64,000 bases of DNA from Sesamum alatum (Eukaryota; Streptophyta; Magnoliopsida; Lamiales; Pedaliaceae), in NCBI GenBank assembly GCA_034509735.1, contig JACGWO010000005.1, forward strand, positions 13,691,264-13,755,263. The letters run 5' to 3'. Both the position numbers and the translations under genes were made by a program. The notes beneath the pieces are model-generated. The model saw nothing but the letters and a program-made list of their open reading frames with translations, was not told where the DNA came from and did not search any database. This document shows positions 43,530 to 55,754 of this stretch, in pieces. Position 1 is the first letter of the stretch. Each line of letters begins with the position of its first letter.

Positions 43530-44797
43530 TATGACTTTTGACGGCATTTTTGGGATGGCCAAGCTTATTTTGTCCCAAATTCAAAAAAATTCAACTTGTG
43601 AAACAATGTTTGTTTCTATTTGGAGGGATATTTCGTCCTTAAGTTCGTCTCAAGTTTTGGATGGATTTCGCAATGATGTTTTCCAAAAATTTTTGGTGAC
43701 GATATTGGATGAATTTGCATTGACTTTTTGCATAGAATCTATTCCAAAGATATCCGTGCCAAGGTCGTCATAAACGGCATCCCAAAATATGCAAAACTAA
43801 TAAGACACGCTCACAGTCATTCCAAATCCGTCAAAATTGGAACAGACTGTGCAACAACTTTCCCACATAAATATACCCCCACAAGATACTCTCCCAAATG
43901 CGTCGGAATTACGTTAAAAAATATACCAAAACTTAGGACACACTCACTCTCATCACAAATCCGTCGCAATTCGATGGAGTTTGCAATGCCTTTTCCACAA
44001 AATCTACCCACCAATATTTTCATATCCCAAATATGTCCGCAAATCCATTCCAACAGCATCACAATTTTCTGAAAAGGATATGTTGGAAAAGTTGTCCCAA
44101 ATCTTGTACGAAATTAAATTCGCAAAATTATTTGCGGCGAGTTTTGACAATCAATTCTCTATCCATTTTTTGGATGAATTTGCGACCAATTTTGTGACCC
44201 ATGTTCCGTCGCAACATTCGACATTTTTTTTGTGACGAAATTTGTGATATTTTTGTATTCCTATTAATTACCCCCAAAAAACGTGCAAATTTCATATCAA
44301 ATACGAATATTTTTTTGTTCCAAAAATTTGCCACAAATAAACATTTTTTTGTGGAACATTCTATGTGGGCTACTTCTACGGGAGGGCTGGGTGATGGGGG
44401 GTCATAGAAAGTACATCTTAGGGTGGCTATTTTTGTTGTTGGGGCTACATTTTAATTCCCTCTCACCTTGGGTGGTCTCTTTTAATTTGGATCGTGGACC
44501 TCACCAATTGTTTTTGTGTCTTTGCTTCATTTGGCTCATAAAAAATATGTAGTGACAATAAGCAATTATTATTATTATTAGGTTTCATTATTAATGTCTC
44601 AATAATTATTTTTAATGACAAATTAATACACAATATTTTTTCATTAATTTTTACAAATTAATTATCAGCATTTAAAATTTTTAAATTCATTATTATGACA
44701 AAATAAAAATTCTTGTACTAAGACATATATAATTACTAACATATGTTAAAATTGTCACTTCAATTGTTTTTTGTCAATTCTCAACTTCTTTTGTAGT
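43530..44797. mobile_element. CACTA-like non-autonomous sequence, one terminus visible
   Basis: The stretch is dense in short direct and inverted motifs of the CGTCGCAA / TTGTGACGAAATTTG type and ends in CTTCTTTTGTAGTG (44784-44797), the complement of the CACTACAA terminus of plant CACTA transposons. GTGACAA motifs lie in the last 250 bp. I did not find the partner CACTACAA end, so the left limit is arbitrary, and no transposase is visible. A second GTAGTG at about 44550 could be another end. Confidence 0.4.
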
Positions 44798-45075
44798 GTT
44801 TGAGGAAACACTTTTTATACACCCACATTAAATTTTGAGTCTTAACAACGTGATCATGGATTAGTTTGTGCTCTTGTTGTGATCATGGAATGGAATTAAA
44901 CACGATTGATCAGTCATCAATATCTGCATGTAAAACAACAATCATGGGTGTAAAATTAGCAAATAAAGGTCTTAAATCTCCATCGATGCAACTTTGTCAA
45001 TTTCTTGAGTTTATCTTATTTCTTCACCTCTATATTATCATAATTTATCATATTAGATTAAGATTATTTCTTGGG

Positions 45076-45706
45076 GACATTCTTTAGAAATCCGTCCCCA
45101 TACATAGTTCCTTGTGCGCTTTTGATCCCTAATAATTTTTAGAGACGATTTTGGTTCCTAATCTTTATATTTTATATGTTTTTGGTTTCAACCATTAAAA
45201 AATGTTAAAACTAACAGAGGTGGACACGAGAGATGGTAAACCATTGAGTGCTCAAATGGAGAATTTATTTCTGAACTCAAACCACCTTTCCTAAAAGGGT
45301 TTAATGTAATTTATCTCCCTATATTTTTAAAATGGTGTAATTTACCTCCTAGACAGAGAGGTGAATTGCTTCATTTGAAAAAATACAGTGTTATTTGCAT
45401 TTTTTCCTTTCCTGAATCCACTCCTGTTAAAATAAATGCCTTCTCAAAGAATGTTACTGTGTGGAAGACTGCCCACATAAATTTTGTGTCAGCACAAAGG
45501 GGAACTAAGCTGGTTGATTCCATTGTTTGCTCAATTCTTCTTCTGGTTGTGTAACACGGCCTTGTTCTTTTCACATGGTCGAATCGTGTTCTTCACAGTG
45601 TGGTTGTATTATTGAACCAAAATTGTAAAAAAAAATTAATGATCAGGGACCAAAACTGAATAAGACACTATGTATAGGGATAAAAAATATAATTTACCCA
45701 CAAAAA
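45076..45706. mobile_element. MITE-like inverted-repeat element
   Basis: The left end reads GTCCCCATACATAG, then TTTTGATCCCTAATAATTTTT and GATTTTGGTTCC. The right end, reversed, reads ATCCCTATACATAG, then TTTTGGTCCCTGATCATTAATTTTT and ATTTTGGTTC. The arms are about 70 bp and imperfect; the middle has no coding that I recognise. I saw no convincing target duplication, so the limits are approximate. Confidence 0.55.
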
Positions 45707-45989
45707 TTCATTTCCTACTGTATTTGGTGCGTAATTTTTTGTTTGTAGCTACGTCAACTTCTCTCAACTTAAAATTGAAAATTTATAAATTACAGAAGTT
45801 TTTAAGTTTTTTAATTCTAACATAAAATCACACCCACACACAGACACATATATTTATATATATATATATATATATATCAATCCAAATATGAACACAAACA
45901 GGCCGAATAGATCTTTTCGGCTTCATCGTACAAAAGTATCTATACAAATATAAAAATAAGATCATATTTTTACTCACAAAGAGCGGTTA

Positions 45990-47300
45990 CTTATACAGCA
46001 ATATTAATTTTTTTGTTATGTCAATAATACCTCTAAGTTGGTTTCTTTTCTTTCTCTCTTTCTTTCTTTCTTTCTTCTTCTTTTTCTTCTTTGAAATGTG
46101 ATTGCAAAATAGATTTTCATGCTCCTGAATTTATTGAAACAAGAAAATATTACAAATAAATTTCTTAAATTGATTTGAGTATTTGTGGGTGCGAAATCTC
46201 TACTTGAACCTCTGATTCTTCTGTTCAAGAACGTGATCTTCGATTTTGGCAACTTCGGAGGTGAAACTTGACATTTGATCTCCTTCGACATTGACTTTGA
46301 CTTTGAATAACATTAATTCGGAGGTTGTTGACTTGTTCCCGGATTAAACGCTATAAATTTAAAGATATTTAACTTGAATTTGGAATATTTCTTGGTGGAT
46401 TTAAGACTTGATCTTCTGTCAAGGTTGACTTCTTGATAAAGTTAATTCGTGGGTCTTTTGACTTCTTCTTGAATCAAATGTTGACTTTGGATGATTTTCG
46501 CGATGCAGGCCTTGAATCTTGCCGTGAACACCGTGGACCTTACTTGATTTGCGCTTGAGAGAATTTCGGGACTTCTTGAATGCTCTCTTGCTTGTATCTT
46601 CAATTGTATGTCTGTGTGTGTGTATTTGTGTGTGTGTGGGTGAATGAGTCTCAAGGACTTCTTTATATAGCTGCCAAAGAGGTTGAGTTGTGGTGAACTG
46701 GAACACCATTTTTGTATTATCTCTTTATTTTAATTTAAAGAGATAAATAGATTAAATATTGGGGAAGACATGATTGGTCAATTTTGATATTATCTCTTGA
46801 ATATTTTTATTTTTCAAAGAGATAATATCAAAAATATTCGTCTTGATTTGATTGCCGAAACATCTCCATTTTCCACTTGTCAGTTGTTGATTTGATGTTT
46901 AAATATATATTAAAATATTGATTAAGTTAATCGTTCATATTTGAAATTAATTTAGTAAAGTCCAAAATATAAATAAAAAAGGGGATATAATTGATAAACA
47001 ATATATATTTTTCACTTGTTTTTATTTGGTTGGGCGCAAAACTAATTTATATGCTCCATCACGAATATATGCTTGAAAATATAATTGTTGAAGTGAATGA
47101 GTCGCGAAAATACGAATCGAATTTGAATAGGCCACCACAATTATGGCTTTGTTTGCCAAAGTCCACTTTGAATTATTGTGAAGTTGGGAGTTTGGGCCAT
47201 ATTCATATCCACATAATGAACTAACATATGTGTTTATCTTTGTCAATTTCTCCACAAAATTATGGCCTAATTTTGAGTTGTCAAGCTCATGCATTTAGAC
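45990..47300 (-). repeat. probable minus-strand solo LTR (gypsy type)
   Basis: On minus, CTATATAAAG (TATATAAA at 46669-46662) is followed by an (AC)-rich start, a CAAGA-rich purine stretch and AATAAATTCAGGAGCATG near 46140. This looks like a U3-R-U5 arrangement with promoter and poly(A) region, and no coding is attached. A (CTTT)n tract lies at about 46040-46090 and (GT)n at about 46608-46640. The ends were not fixed; a TGCATGAGCTTGAC start at 47294 is possible. Confidence 0.4.
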
Positions 47301-48415
47301 CAATTCCCCTTTCTTTTTCTTTTATCTCCTCCCGAAGCCGTGGGTGAAGATAGCCGTGGAGATGTGAATTCCTAATGCTTCCAACTCCATTTTGAAACCA
47401 AACTTTGGGTTATGAAAAAATGTCCTTTTCAGTTTCTGATCAAGAGGAACGGAATAATGGGACATATCTTGATAAATTGAGTTTTTTAATTGTATTAAAA
47501 TTGTATCACCATTATACTCAAATATTTCAATTGAACACCTATATAAAGAGCTTAATCCATCATTAACAAGGCATCATGGAGATTAAATATTGAGCAGAAA
47601 AAACTAGTGTTCTCCATAACTTGTATATATTTTTTCTTTAGTTTTTCATCATGCTCACAAGGTGTTTGTGGTAATGCCTCATTAATTTTGTTTTGCAGAA
47701 TTTAAACCCTTGAGAAGTTTTCAACTCGCAATTTCTCCTTCAACTACCGCTGGCTCACTCCGATAATGTTTCTTAGTTTGTAATTTCAGGTTCATGTAGT
47801 TTTCCTCATATTTTCAGCTTTCATTCAAGAATTTCTTTTATGATGATCCCACTGGTGTAGCTCTGGATTCATCGTTTCTTTTAGCATTTTTCCTTTGCAT
47901 ATACCTGATTACATGTTGTCCCCTTTTTTTATCGTTTGGTTATAGATTCGGCATTTGGTTGGAACAAACATATCCTTTGGGCGTCGAATTGAAAGCAACG
48001 ATAGACATCAATCAATTTATTTATTTATTTATTTTGCCAATTCTCCTCAGGTGAGTTTTCTGTTCTTCTTCATAGCAAATGCTAGTCTCAATAGCCAACA
48101 TAATCATGACTCTGTTGTTGTTCCCAAATAATGCCTTAGCAACACAAGTTTGATCTCATAGTGTAGACAACTCACCATGAGCTTAGACCACAAGTTATAC
48201 TTGAAATATTTGTTTTTGGCCCAATAAGCCACAGAATCACATATTCTTATCACCCAGCAAGCACATAAACTTATTTTGAGTGAGGTTGAATGCTTTGCTC
48301 AAATTATAAGTGTTCGAGTAGGATCACCAATTGTCAACCCATATCTAAAACTCTTCTTTGAACTTCTCAGAATTTTATTACTAAAATGCTTACTTGGAAA
48401 TGTGTACACCACGTG
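47301..48415 (+). other. AT-rich region with a plus-strand TATA box
   Basis: TATATAAA at 47540-47547 is followed by GAGCTTAATCCATCATT and a possible leader. TTGTTTTGCAG near 47695 would suit a 3' splice site, and (ATTT)n lies near 48020. No protein frame follows, so this may be a second LTR promoter or the 5' end of a noncoding transcript. ORFs here are short and unsupported. Confidence 0.35.
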
Positions 48416-49120
48416 TGTTAGAATAAGTGATCAGAAAGTCAATAGGTTTGGCATTATGTAACCTATTTAACAACTTGATATAATATAATATTATATGATG
48501 AATAAAATGAGTATTCGTCACCAATGGTACCTTCTTTGTTGCGCTCATTTTTACATATATTAAAATGGTGTTTTACTTATATCACAATAAAGCCCACAGA
48601 CGACGATTAACAACTTATGCAGTTAGGCCACGCATTGGATGGTGGTCATGAAACCAACTTATTAAGAGTTGGGTCTGAAACGTTCCAAGTCGAGGACCTC
48701 GAGACAGGGCATCAAGAGTCCTACAGATACTTGCATCAAGAGTCATGTTCATTGGATGAGTGTCGTGTTTCATCAGCGACAGGCGTGCGATGCCTACACA
48801 ATCTTGATGGGTTGGTCGACTGGGGTCAAGCCGACTGGACTGACTCGCGGGGATCATCAAATGGAAGCCCTGGAGGCTTAGTCGGTATGATTGGATTTCC
48901 CCGGTTCCGATAGTACGGTAGTAGTCCTCAGACTTGAGGAACCATGGCAGTTACGTGCACAGGATGGCTGTATCTTGGATCTAGCGAGAGGTGATCATTC
49001 TGTAAGATGATCATTATAAGCCTTGTCCAGTGCAGTCAGAATGTGTAGCGAGGACGGTGGGTTCCAAGAAGAGGATCTGTCCCTGTCAGTATGTGACAGA
49101 GGTATGTCCTATGCACTCGG
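48416..49120 (+). repeat. copia LTR F, left part
   Basis: It starts TGTTAGAATAAGTGATCAG and continues with GGTACCTTCTTTGTTGCGC and GTGTTTCATCAGCGACAGG, ending ATGCACTCGG at 49120. It is continued at 57988 after element E. The CTCGG at 49116-49120 is duplicated at 57983-57987. Confidence 0.85.
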
Positions 49121-50935
49121 TGGCCAATAGGTTTGCTAATTTGTAACCTATCCGACAACTTCATGTGAATGTAATATTATTATGTGATGAATAAGATGAG
49201 TGTTCGTCACCAATGGTACCTCCTTTGTTGCGCTCATCTTACATTTGTTAAAACGGTGTTTAACTTATATCGCAACAAAGCCCACAGACCATGGATTAAC
49301 AACTCGTGCAGTTGGGCCACGCATTGGATGGTGGTCATGAAACCAACTGATTAAGAGTTGGGTCTGAAACGTTCCAAGTCGAGGATCTCGAGACAGGGCA
49401 TCGAGAGTCCTATTGAGACTTGCATCATGAGTCGTGTTCATTGGATGAGTGTCGTGTTTCATCGGCGACAGGCGTGGGACGCCTACACGATCTTGAAGCA
49501 TACGTGGTCTCGAGTATTAAGCATAGATGCCTAGTCATCGATGGGAACCGACGCCCAATTCCATACCCTAGACTAAGGCCGGGAGACGGTAGACGGAAGG
49601 ATCGTACCCGTACGGAATTGGCGCCTAAATGTTCGCGCCAATTCACCTAGTCTCTAGTGCCATGGACCGTTGCTAGACGGCCACCCATGGTAACGGGCCC
49701 TTGTGGGACACGGGCCCAAGTCTAGCTGAGGGTGAACCAAAAGGGTCACACACAAATCACCGAGGAGGTTGAGAGATCGACTTGGAGTCAATCTCGAAGG
49801 ATAAAATAAGTAATTGGATTACTTGTGGGAAAGTCCATTGGATGGACGGGCTGATATTGTACCGGGCTTTCATTTAATCGGTAAATTGGATTTTTCGATT
49901 AAATATGGAAAGTTGAGACGTGAGATGTTGGATCTTTTAATTGATTAAAAGATCAACGGGAATAATTTAAGTGGACATTAAATTGGATTTAATATTGGGT
50001 TCGTCGTAATTGGATTACGATAAAACCGATCCGTTAAATTATACCCGAGAGGAGAAATAATTCCTAATTTGGAATAGGAAGAAGTTGGACTTCTTCCCTT
50101 AATTAAACATGGCCGACATGCTTCCTTGGAGGAAGCAAAATCAGCCATGTTTCATGCTAGGTGGTATGTTGACTTGTCTCTTTTGGAAAGAGACAAATCA
50201 ACTCCAATCAAGCTCTTCCCTTTTCGTATGATTTTGATCATACCATAAATTTTGATAGGCTTGATTGAAGAATTGATGGTGATTGATTGGAATGAATCTA
50301 GACATCCTTGGATGAACCTAGACACATTCAAATAATCACATTAATTATGTATATATATTAGAATATACAATACCAAGCATATGTGATTCATTATTCATCT
50401 TTTTCTAGGAAAAAGAGAAGACAAAAATCCTCTCCTCTCTCTCAAAATTTCGTGGTCTCTCCCTCTCTCACACTTGTGTTCTTCACTTGATTTTGAATCA
50501 AGAAGAAGAACAAAGTAAGTTTAAGAGAACACTAATTCATAATGTTCTTCTCTTAAACTGATTCCTTCTAAACCCGTTCTTTTCTAGCAAGAAGAACGTG
50601 TGTTTCTTCCGGTGTGGTGTGGATCACCTTTGGAGAATCCATACAATTGGATTTCGTGAGCATTCCGGAAAAGGAACAACGCAAGTAGCCGGGAGCATAT
50701 GCTAAACAATCAAAAGGTAACGGTTTATTACGCTTTGATTGATCTCAGTTATATATCTATGCCCTATGTGCTTAAATATATGTTTTAACATTTACACATC
50801 CTACATCGAACGCCCGGTTGAGTACCCAAGGGTACACCCCTTGGGATTCGCGTATTTTGAATTTGATTTAAATTACGCACTTTTCTCGCTTCCTAACTTC
50901 CGCTCGCGCTCCCGGGGAGATCCGCTTGTCCTTCA
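49121..50935 (+). repeat. 5' LTR of element E, internally deleted
   Basis: 1815 bp against 2228 bp for the 3' LTR. It begins TGGCCAATAGG where the 3' LTR has 20 more bases after TG. At 49494 it jumps from CACGATCTTGA to AGCATACGTGG, skipping bases 56151-56542 of the 3' LTR. The CCATGG block is at about 49622-49698, and the end is CTTGTCCTTCA. Confidence 0.88.
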
Positions 50936-52715
50936 GGTGGTATGAGAGCCCGGTTCGATGTAAGGGGCATAGATCTATGTGTTTGTCATGATTATTGGCA
51001 TGTTAGATTACATAAATATATGAATAATATGATGATTCAATTGTTTGGATTTAATGGACTTTTGGCATGCTTAATTTTGTTAGATTGGATCTAAAATTGC
51101 ATGCTTACTTTCAGAATAATATTATTGTTATTGTGCTGAATCTGTTTTGAAAAACAAAAAAAAAAAAAAAAATTTTTTTGATCGGGCGGCAGTGGCCCGC
51201 CTGCGCGCGTGCATGCGCGCGCACGCTGCGCGCCGAGGCCAGTGCGCGGCACAGCGCGTGCGCGCGCAGGCAGCCGGCCGCACAGCGGCTGGGCCGTTTT
51301 CTGCCGTTTTTCGACTTTTTCCGGAAAATTCAATTTTCTGTATTTTCTGCACAATATTCTGAAAATATGTTAATTTTGCATTTTTTATTTTGGATAATTG
51401 GATTATTCCTTGAATTAAATTTGCTTAATTAATTTGGGATTAATATATGCATTGGATGCATTGTGTAAAATGTCCATTAAATTTGAAATTTTAATTTTGC
51501 ATATTATTTATATGTTTATGCTTTTGTGATAATAGACATCACTTAGATATTTGGAATATCCATTGGTTTTATTGCATGATTATTTGGAATAATTATGTTA
51601 TATATGAGTTGATGGAATCAACATGGGATTATCACAAAGCCCTAGACCTTGTGTATGGATGAATGAATGTATATTTATTTTCTGTTGGGTGGGGCCTGCG
51701 TGCCTCTTGTTTTTGGGACTATCATCTCCCGTATTTTCAGCCTCATGATGTTAAGGCTTGTTTTCTTTATTACCAATGTATTACTTTCAATTGTAATGAG
51801 AGTAGATAGGATTGGTGAGGTTTTTATTTTAACAAGCATATGGAGTCGGAGACCCCAAGGAGGAGCATCAAGGCGTGAAACAAGAGCACTGCAAGGCCCA
51901 TTGGAATGACAATGGGTAAAATTATTATTGTAATAATTTAGGACCACCCTAGACAGACCATAGACTCACTGCGGGCTCAGTGGGTCGCATAGGTTGGGCT
52001 TGTAATCATCCTAGCAGGGGTATGCTATGTTTTCTGCATGCGGCGTATTTATTTATCGCTTTAAATATTGGATATTTATGCATGCTAAAACACAATAATG
52101 TGATAAGGTCTCGGTCACACTTAAACTCTCATTTGGTTGGACCAAATTAAATATTAGGCCCAGAACGGACTTGAATCAAAATGGTATTTTGATCTGTCCG
52201 AGTCTTCCATCCACAGCAATGTGGTGACGAAGCTACCACTACCCAAGTGTGGTCTCACGAGTCGTGGCACACTTGGACTAGGGGAAAGCTGCACCATTGT
52301 TGTGAACAAAAGACTGCGCTCGCTATTTTCCCTGTCTCACGAGTCGTGGGGGCGACAGTTTGAGGCATGATTTGGTTGATGGGTCGGGCCCAACACTGAG
52401 TAACATGGTTCCCTTGGAGTCCTCGGAACCATGCGAATAGGTGAGGCAAAATATCTTGGGAATCTCATTGGATTAGAATGATATTGGATATCTCCCACGA
52501 GGTCTTCTTCATGTGAATCGTAAAAGCGGGGCATGGAGATTACGCTTGTGGATCCCAAGCCCACTAGGAAATGGTTTCCCGAAACTCCGCTTGAGAGTGG
52601 CGGACTTTCGTATAAATAGTGGGAGGGTTAAAGACTAAAAGACCAAGTCTTCAACTTGAACAATAATATTACCATCATCTGCTAATTTCTGCTTTACATT
52701 TTCATTAATGTAGAC
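50936..52715 (+). other. primer site and leader of element E
   Basis: TGGTATGAGAGCC at 50938-50950 is the primer site (one base off consensus). The leader has an A-run, a GC-rich island at about 51181-51305, the hairpin at 51967-51982 and the paired 14-mers at 52254 and 52336. ORFs across the GC-rich island are not credible genes. Confidence 0.78.
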
Positions 52716-53620
52716 ATGTCTAAGAACCCGTTAACCATGATTCTTGAGACTAACAAATTCACGGAACGAACTACTCGGACTGGCTGAGAAACCTGAGGAT
52801 TGTCCTCGATTTCGAGAACTAAGGCTACGTCTTGGACGAGCCGCCACCGAGCGGCTTACCGGAGGGGTCCACGCCTGAAGAACGTTTGACGTTCAAGGAA
52901 TGGCATGAGGACAACCGGAAAGTACGCAGTATCATACTGGCTTCGATGTCTAACGACATCCAGAAGCAGTATGAGAGGCTGGACAACGTCTCCGCCATAA
53001 TGCTCCGCATGAACGAGGTTTATGCGGTTCCGGATAGGCATATTAGATATGCCGCCACAAAAGCATTCTTTGGCACCAAGCTCACTGAAGGAGCGTCTGT
53101 ACAGAGTCATGGGGTCAAGATGCTCTCCCTAGTGGGGAAACTCGAGGACCTTAAAGCTGGCCTAACAATGACACGTACATTGACGTGATCCTCCAGTCGC
53201 TTCCTCCATCCTATGACCCGTTTGTTGTAAACTACAACATGAACGGACTTGAGAAGTCTATTCATGAGTTGATCAACATGCTGGTCCAATACGAGCAACG
53301 ACCCACAAGTCGGCGCCGGCGGTATTGATAGGAGGGGCTTCGACCTCCAAGGCGAATGGCAAGAGGGCCGGACGCTGGAAGAGGAAGAAGGGCAAAGGGA
53401 AGACGGTTGTGGCCCCTACTCACGCTCCGGGCGTCCCTGTTACTCCGGTTGGACCGAGCAAAGGGAAAGGGAAGGCCCGTGGTTCTCAGCGGTCCAAGGC
53501 AAATGATGTCTGCATACATTGCCAAGGGAAAGGGCATTGGAAGAGGGAGTGCCCACAACTCCTCTCCAACCCAGGTGTGTTTGTGGTTGAAGTTAATATG
53601 ATTACTAATTCTGCTTCATG
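52716..53620 (+). pseudogene. gag of element E
   Basis: ATGTCTAAGAACCCG at 52716 starts the same gag as in A (MSKNPL...ILETNKF). A small deletion near 52765 and stops break it. The frame is open at 52832-53188 (SGLPEGSTPEERLTFKEW, GTKLTEGASVQSHGVKM) and shifts near 53165 and 53305. The basic stretch GRWKRKKGKGK and an intact zinc knuckle CIHCQGKGHWKREC lie near 53510-53555. Confidence 0.82.
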
Positions 53621-54730
53621 GGTATTGGATACCGGTGTGGTGCTCACATCTGCAATGATTTGCAGGCATTGCAAAGAAGCAGAGGGCTAACCAAGGATGA
53701 GATGATCCTGAGGCTAGGCGATGGCAAGGTCGTTGCTGCGGAGGCCGTAGGATCACTAGAGTTAGCCATTAGTAGTCATGTTAGGATTGTACTGAACGAC
53801 TGTTTCTATGTACCTAGCATGATTAAAAACATTGTTTCCATCCCGGTCCTTGATAAGGAGGGATATGAATTTACCATCAATAAAAACGGTTTTTTTCATT
53901 ATCAAAGATGGTATTTCTCATCTGCTTGGTACATTGGTCAACGGTCTATACATACTTCAACAGTCTAATTGGATTATGACTGCAGAACACAAACGAAAAC
54001 ATGATGATCATAATAATGCACAGATATGGCATGCGAGGTTAGGTAATATCTCTAAAGATAGGATAAGAAGGTTGGTGGACTCAAAGAGTCTAGAAATAGA
54101 CGATTTGGACAACCTACCGACCTGTGAATCCTGTCTGAAGGGAAAGATGACCAAGAAACCCTTTGTTGGACAAAGCACGCTAGCCAGTGGTCTGTTCGAT
54201 TTGATCCATACGGATGTCTGTGGCCCACTAAATACTCAGGCTAGAGGTGGGTACTCGTACTTCATAACCTTTACCGATGATCACTCACGATATGGCTATG
54301 TTTACCTGATAAGGTACAAGTCTAAAGCCTTTGGAAGGTTTTAAGGAATACAGACTTGAAGTAGAGAACCAAACCGGTCGAAAGATCAAATCCCTTCGGT
54401 CGGACCGAGGTGGAGAGTATTTAAGTGGTGAGTTTACTGATTATCTAAAAGAGAATGGGATTCTCTCTCAGTGGACCCCTCCTGGAACACCACAGCTAAA
54501 TGGTTTGTCTGAAAGGAGGAATCGGACCTTGTTGGATATGGTCCGGTCCATGATGAGTTTTACCGAACTCCCCCTTTCTTTTTGGGGATACGCTCTTGAG
54601 ACGGCAGCCAAAGTTTTGAACTTAGCGCCATCTAAGACGGTATCCCAGACGCCATATGAGATATGGCATGGCAAACCTGCCTCCTACAAATACTTGAAAG
54701 TGTGGGGTTGCCCCGCATATGTCAAGAGAT
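53621..54730 (+). pseudogene. protease and integrase of element E
   Basis: The protease motif is lost by a 1-bp deletion inside the DTGC site near 53630; the other frame then gives GAHICNDLQALQRSRG. After another shift near 53890 come HARLGNISKDRIRRLVDSKS, CESCLKGKMTKKPFVG and HTDVCGPL (about 54210), a shift near 54340, SDRGGEY (about 54405), PPGTPQLNGLSERRNRT, LPLSFWGYALETAAK and PYEIWHGKPASYKYL. All three acidic integrase residues can be seen but in two frames. At 54735 the code jumps from KRLVG into RT. Confidence 0.83.
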
Positions 54731-55739
54731 TAGTGGGAGCTCAGTTGCGTTTCTGGTGCTTTACGCGGATGGCATCTTGCTCATTGGGAATGATGCTAAG
54801 ATGTTAGGTACCACTAAAGCTTGGTTGTCAACGCAATTCTCCATGAAGGATATGGGCGAGGCATCCTACATCCTTGGCATCAAAGATCTACAGGGATAGA
54901 TCTAGAAGGATGTTAGGAATGGCCCAGTCCTCGTATATTGAGAAAGTCTTGAAGAGATTCAAGATGGAGAACTCAAAATGAGGATTACTTCCTATGACGC
55001 ATGGAATTAAGTTATCCAAGAAGCAGTCTCCTAAGACTGATGAGGAACTTAAACGGATGTTGGACATCCCTATGCTTCAGCTGTAGGCAGCATGCAGTAT
55101 GTTGTTCAGTGCACTAGACCTGATGTGGATTTCGCTTTGAGCGTAACTAGTCGATATCAGTCGTGTGCCGGGAGGCACACTGGAGTGCAGTCAAGACTAT
55201 CCTGAGTACCTAAAAAGGACTAAGGACATGTTCTTGATCTACGGCGGTGGAGAGTTGATACTGGAAGGCTATAGCGACGCTAGCTTCCAGTCGGATGACG
55301 ATGATGCCAAGTCTCAGTCTGGTTATGTGTTCAGACTTAATGGTGGCGTTGGTTGCTTGGAAGAGTTCCAAGCAGGCTACCATGGCGGACTCCACCACAG
55401 AGTCTGAATACATAGCAGCTTCGGAAGCTGCTAAGGAGTGGTTTGGTTGATGAGCTACATCCAAGGGTTGGATGTAGTACCTAGCATTTAAGCCTGTAAT
55501 TATCTTTTATGATAACAACGGGACGATAGCGCTAGCAAAGGAACCGAGATCTCATCACGATCCAAGCAAATTCTTAGACACTACCATCTCTTAGAGAGAT
55601 GGATAGCAGGAGTGACGTTCGGTTGGACCGAGTCACCTCCGCAGAAAACATAGCAGATCCACTTGCTAAGCCCATGTCGCAAGTTGCCCATACTCACCAT
55701 CTGAATAAGAGGTTCGAGGTCAATGGGTGATTGGCTTTA
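54731..55739 (+). pseudogene. truncated RT and RNase H of element E
   Basis: It enters late RT at GAQLRF, a frame-shifted form of SSVAFLVLY. The catalytic motif reads YADG at about 54760-54775 instead of YVDD. Then come KAWLSTQFSMKDMGEASYILG, further shifts at about 54893, 54980 and 55075, and RNase H open at 55165-55407 with SDASFQSDDDDAKS. The rest has several indels to the MGDW-type end near 55725. The palm and fingers of RT are missing, so it could not polymerise. Confidence 0.83.
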
Positions 55740-55754
55740 GGTCAAGTGGGAGAT

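Noticed and set aside
40031..44797. a single 4.8-kb CACTA transposon from CACTACAA (40031) to TTGTAGTG (44797)
   Set aside because: The left motif lies in the loop of the hairpin element, and that element's right arm plus viral sequence lie between the two ends.
49425..49650. overlapping frames in the LTRs (also 2324-2563, 10125-10364, 56373-56696, 57785-58120)
   Set aside because: They repeat because the LTRs repeat; they start and stop at different points in different copies and have no protein motif.
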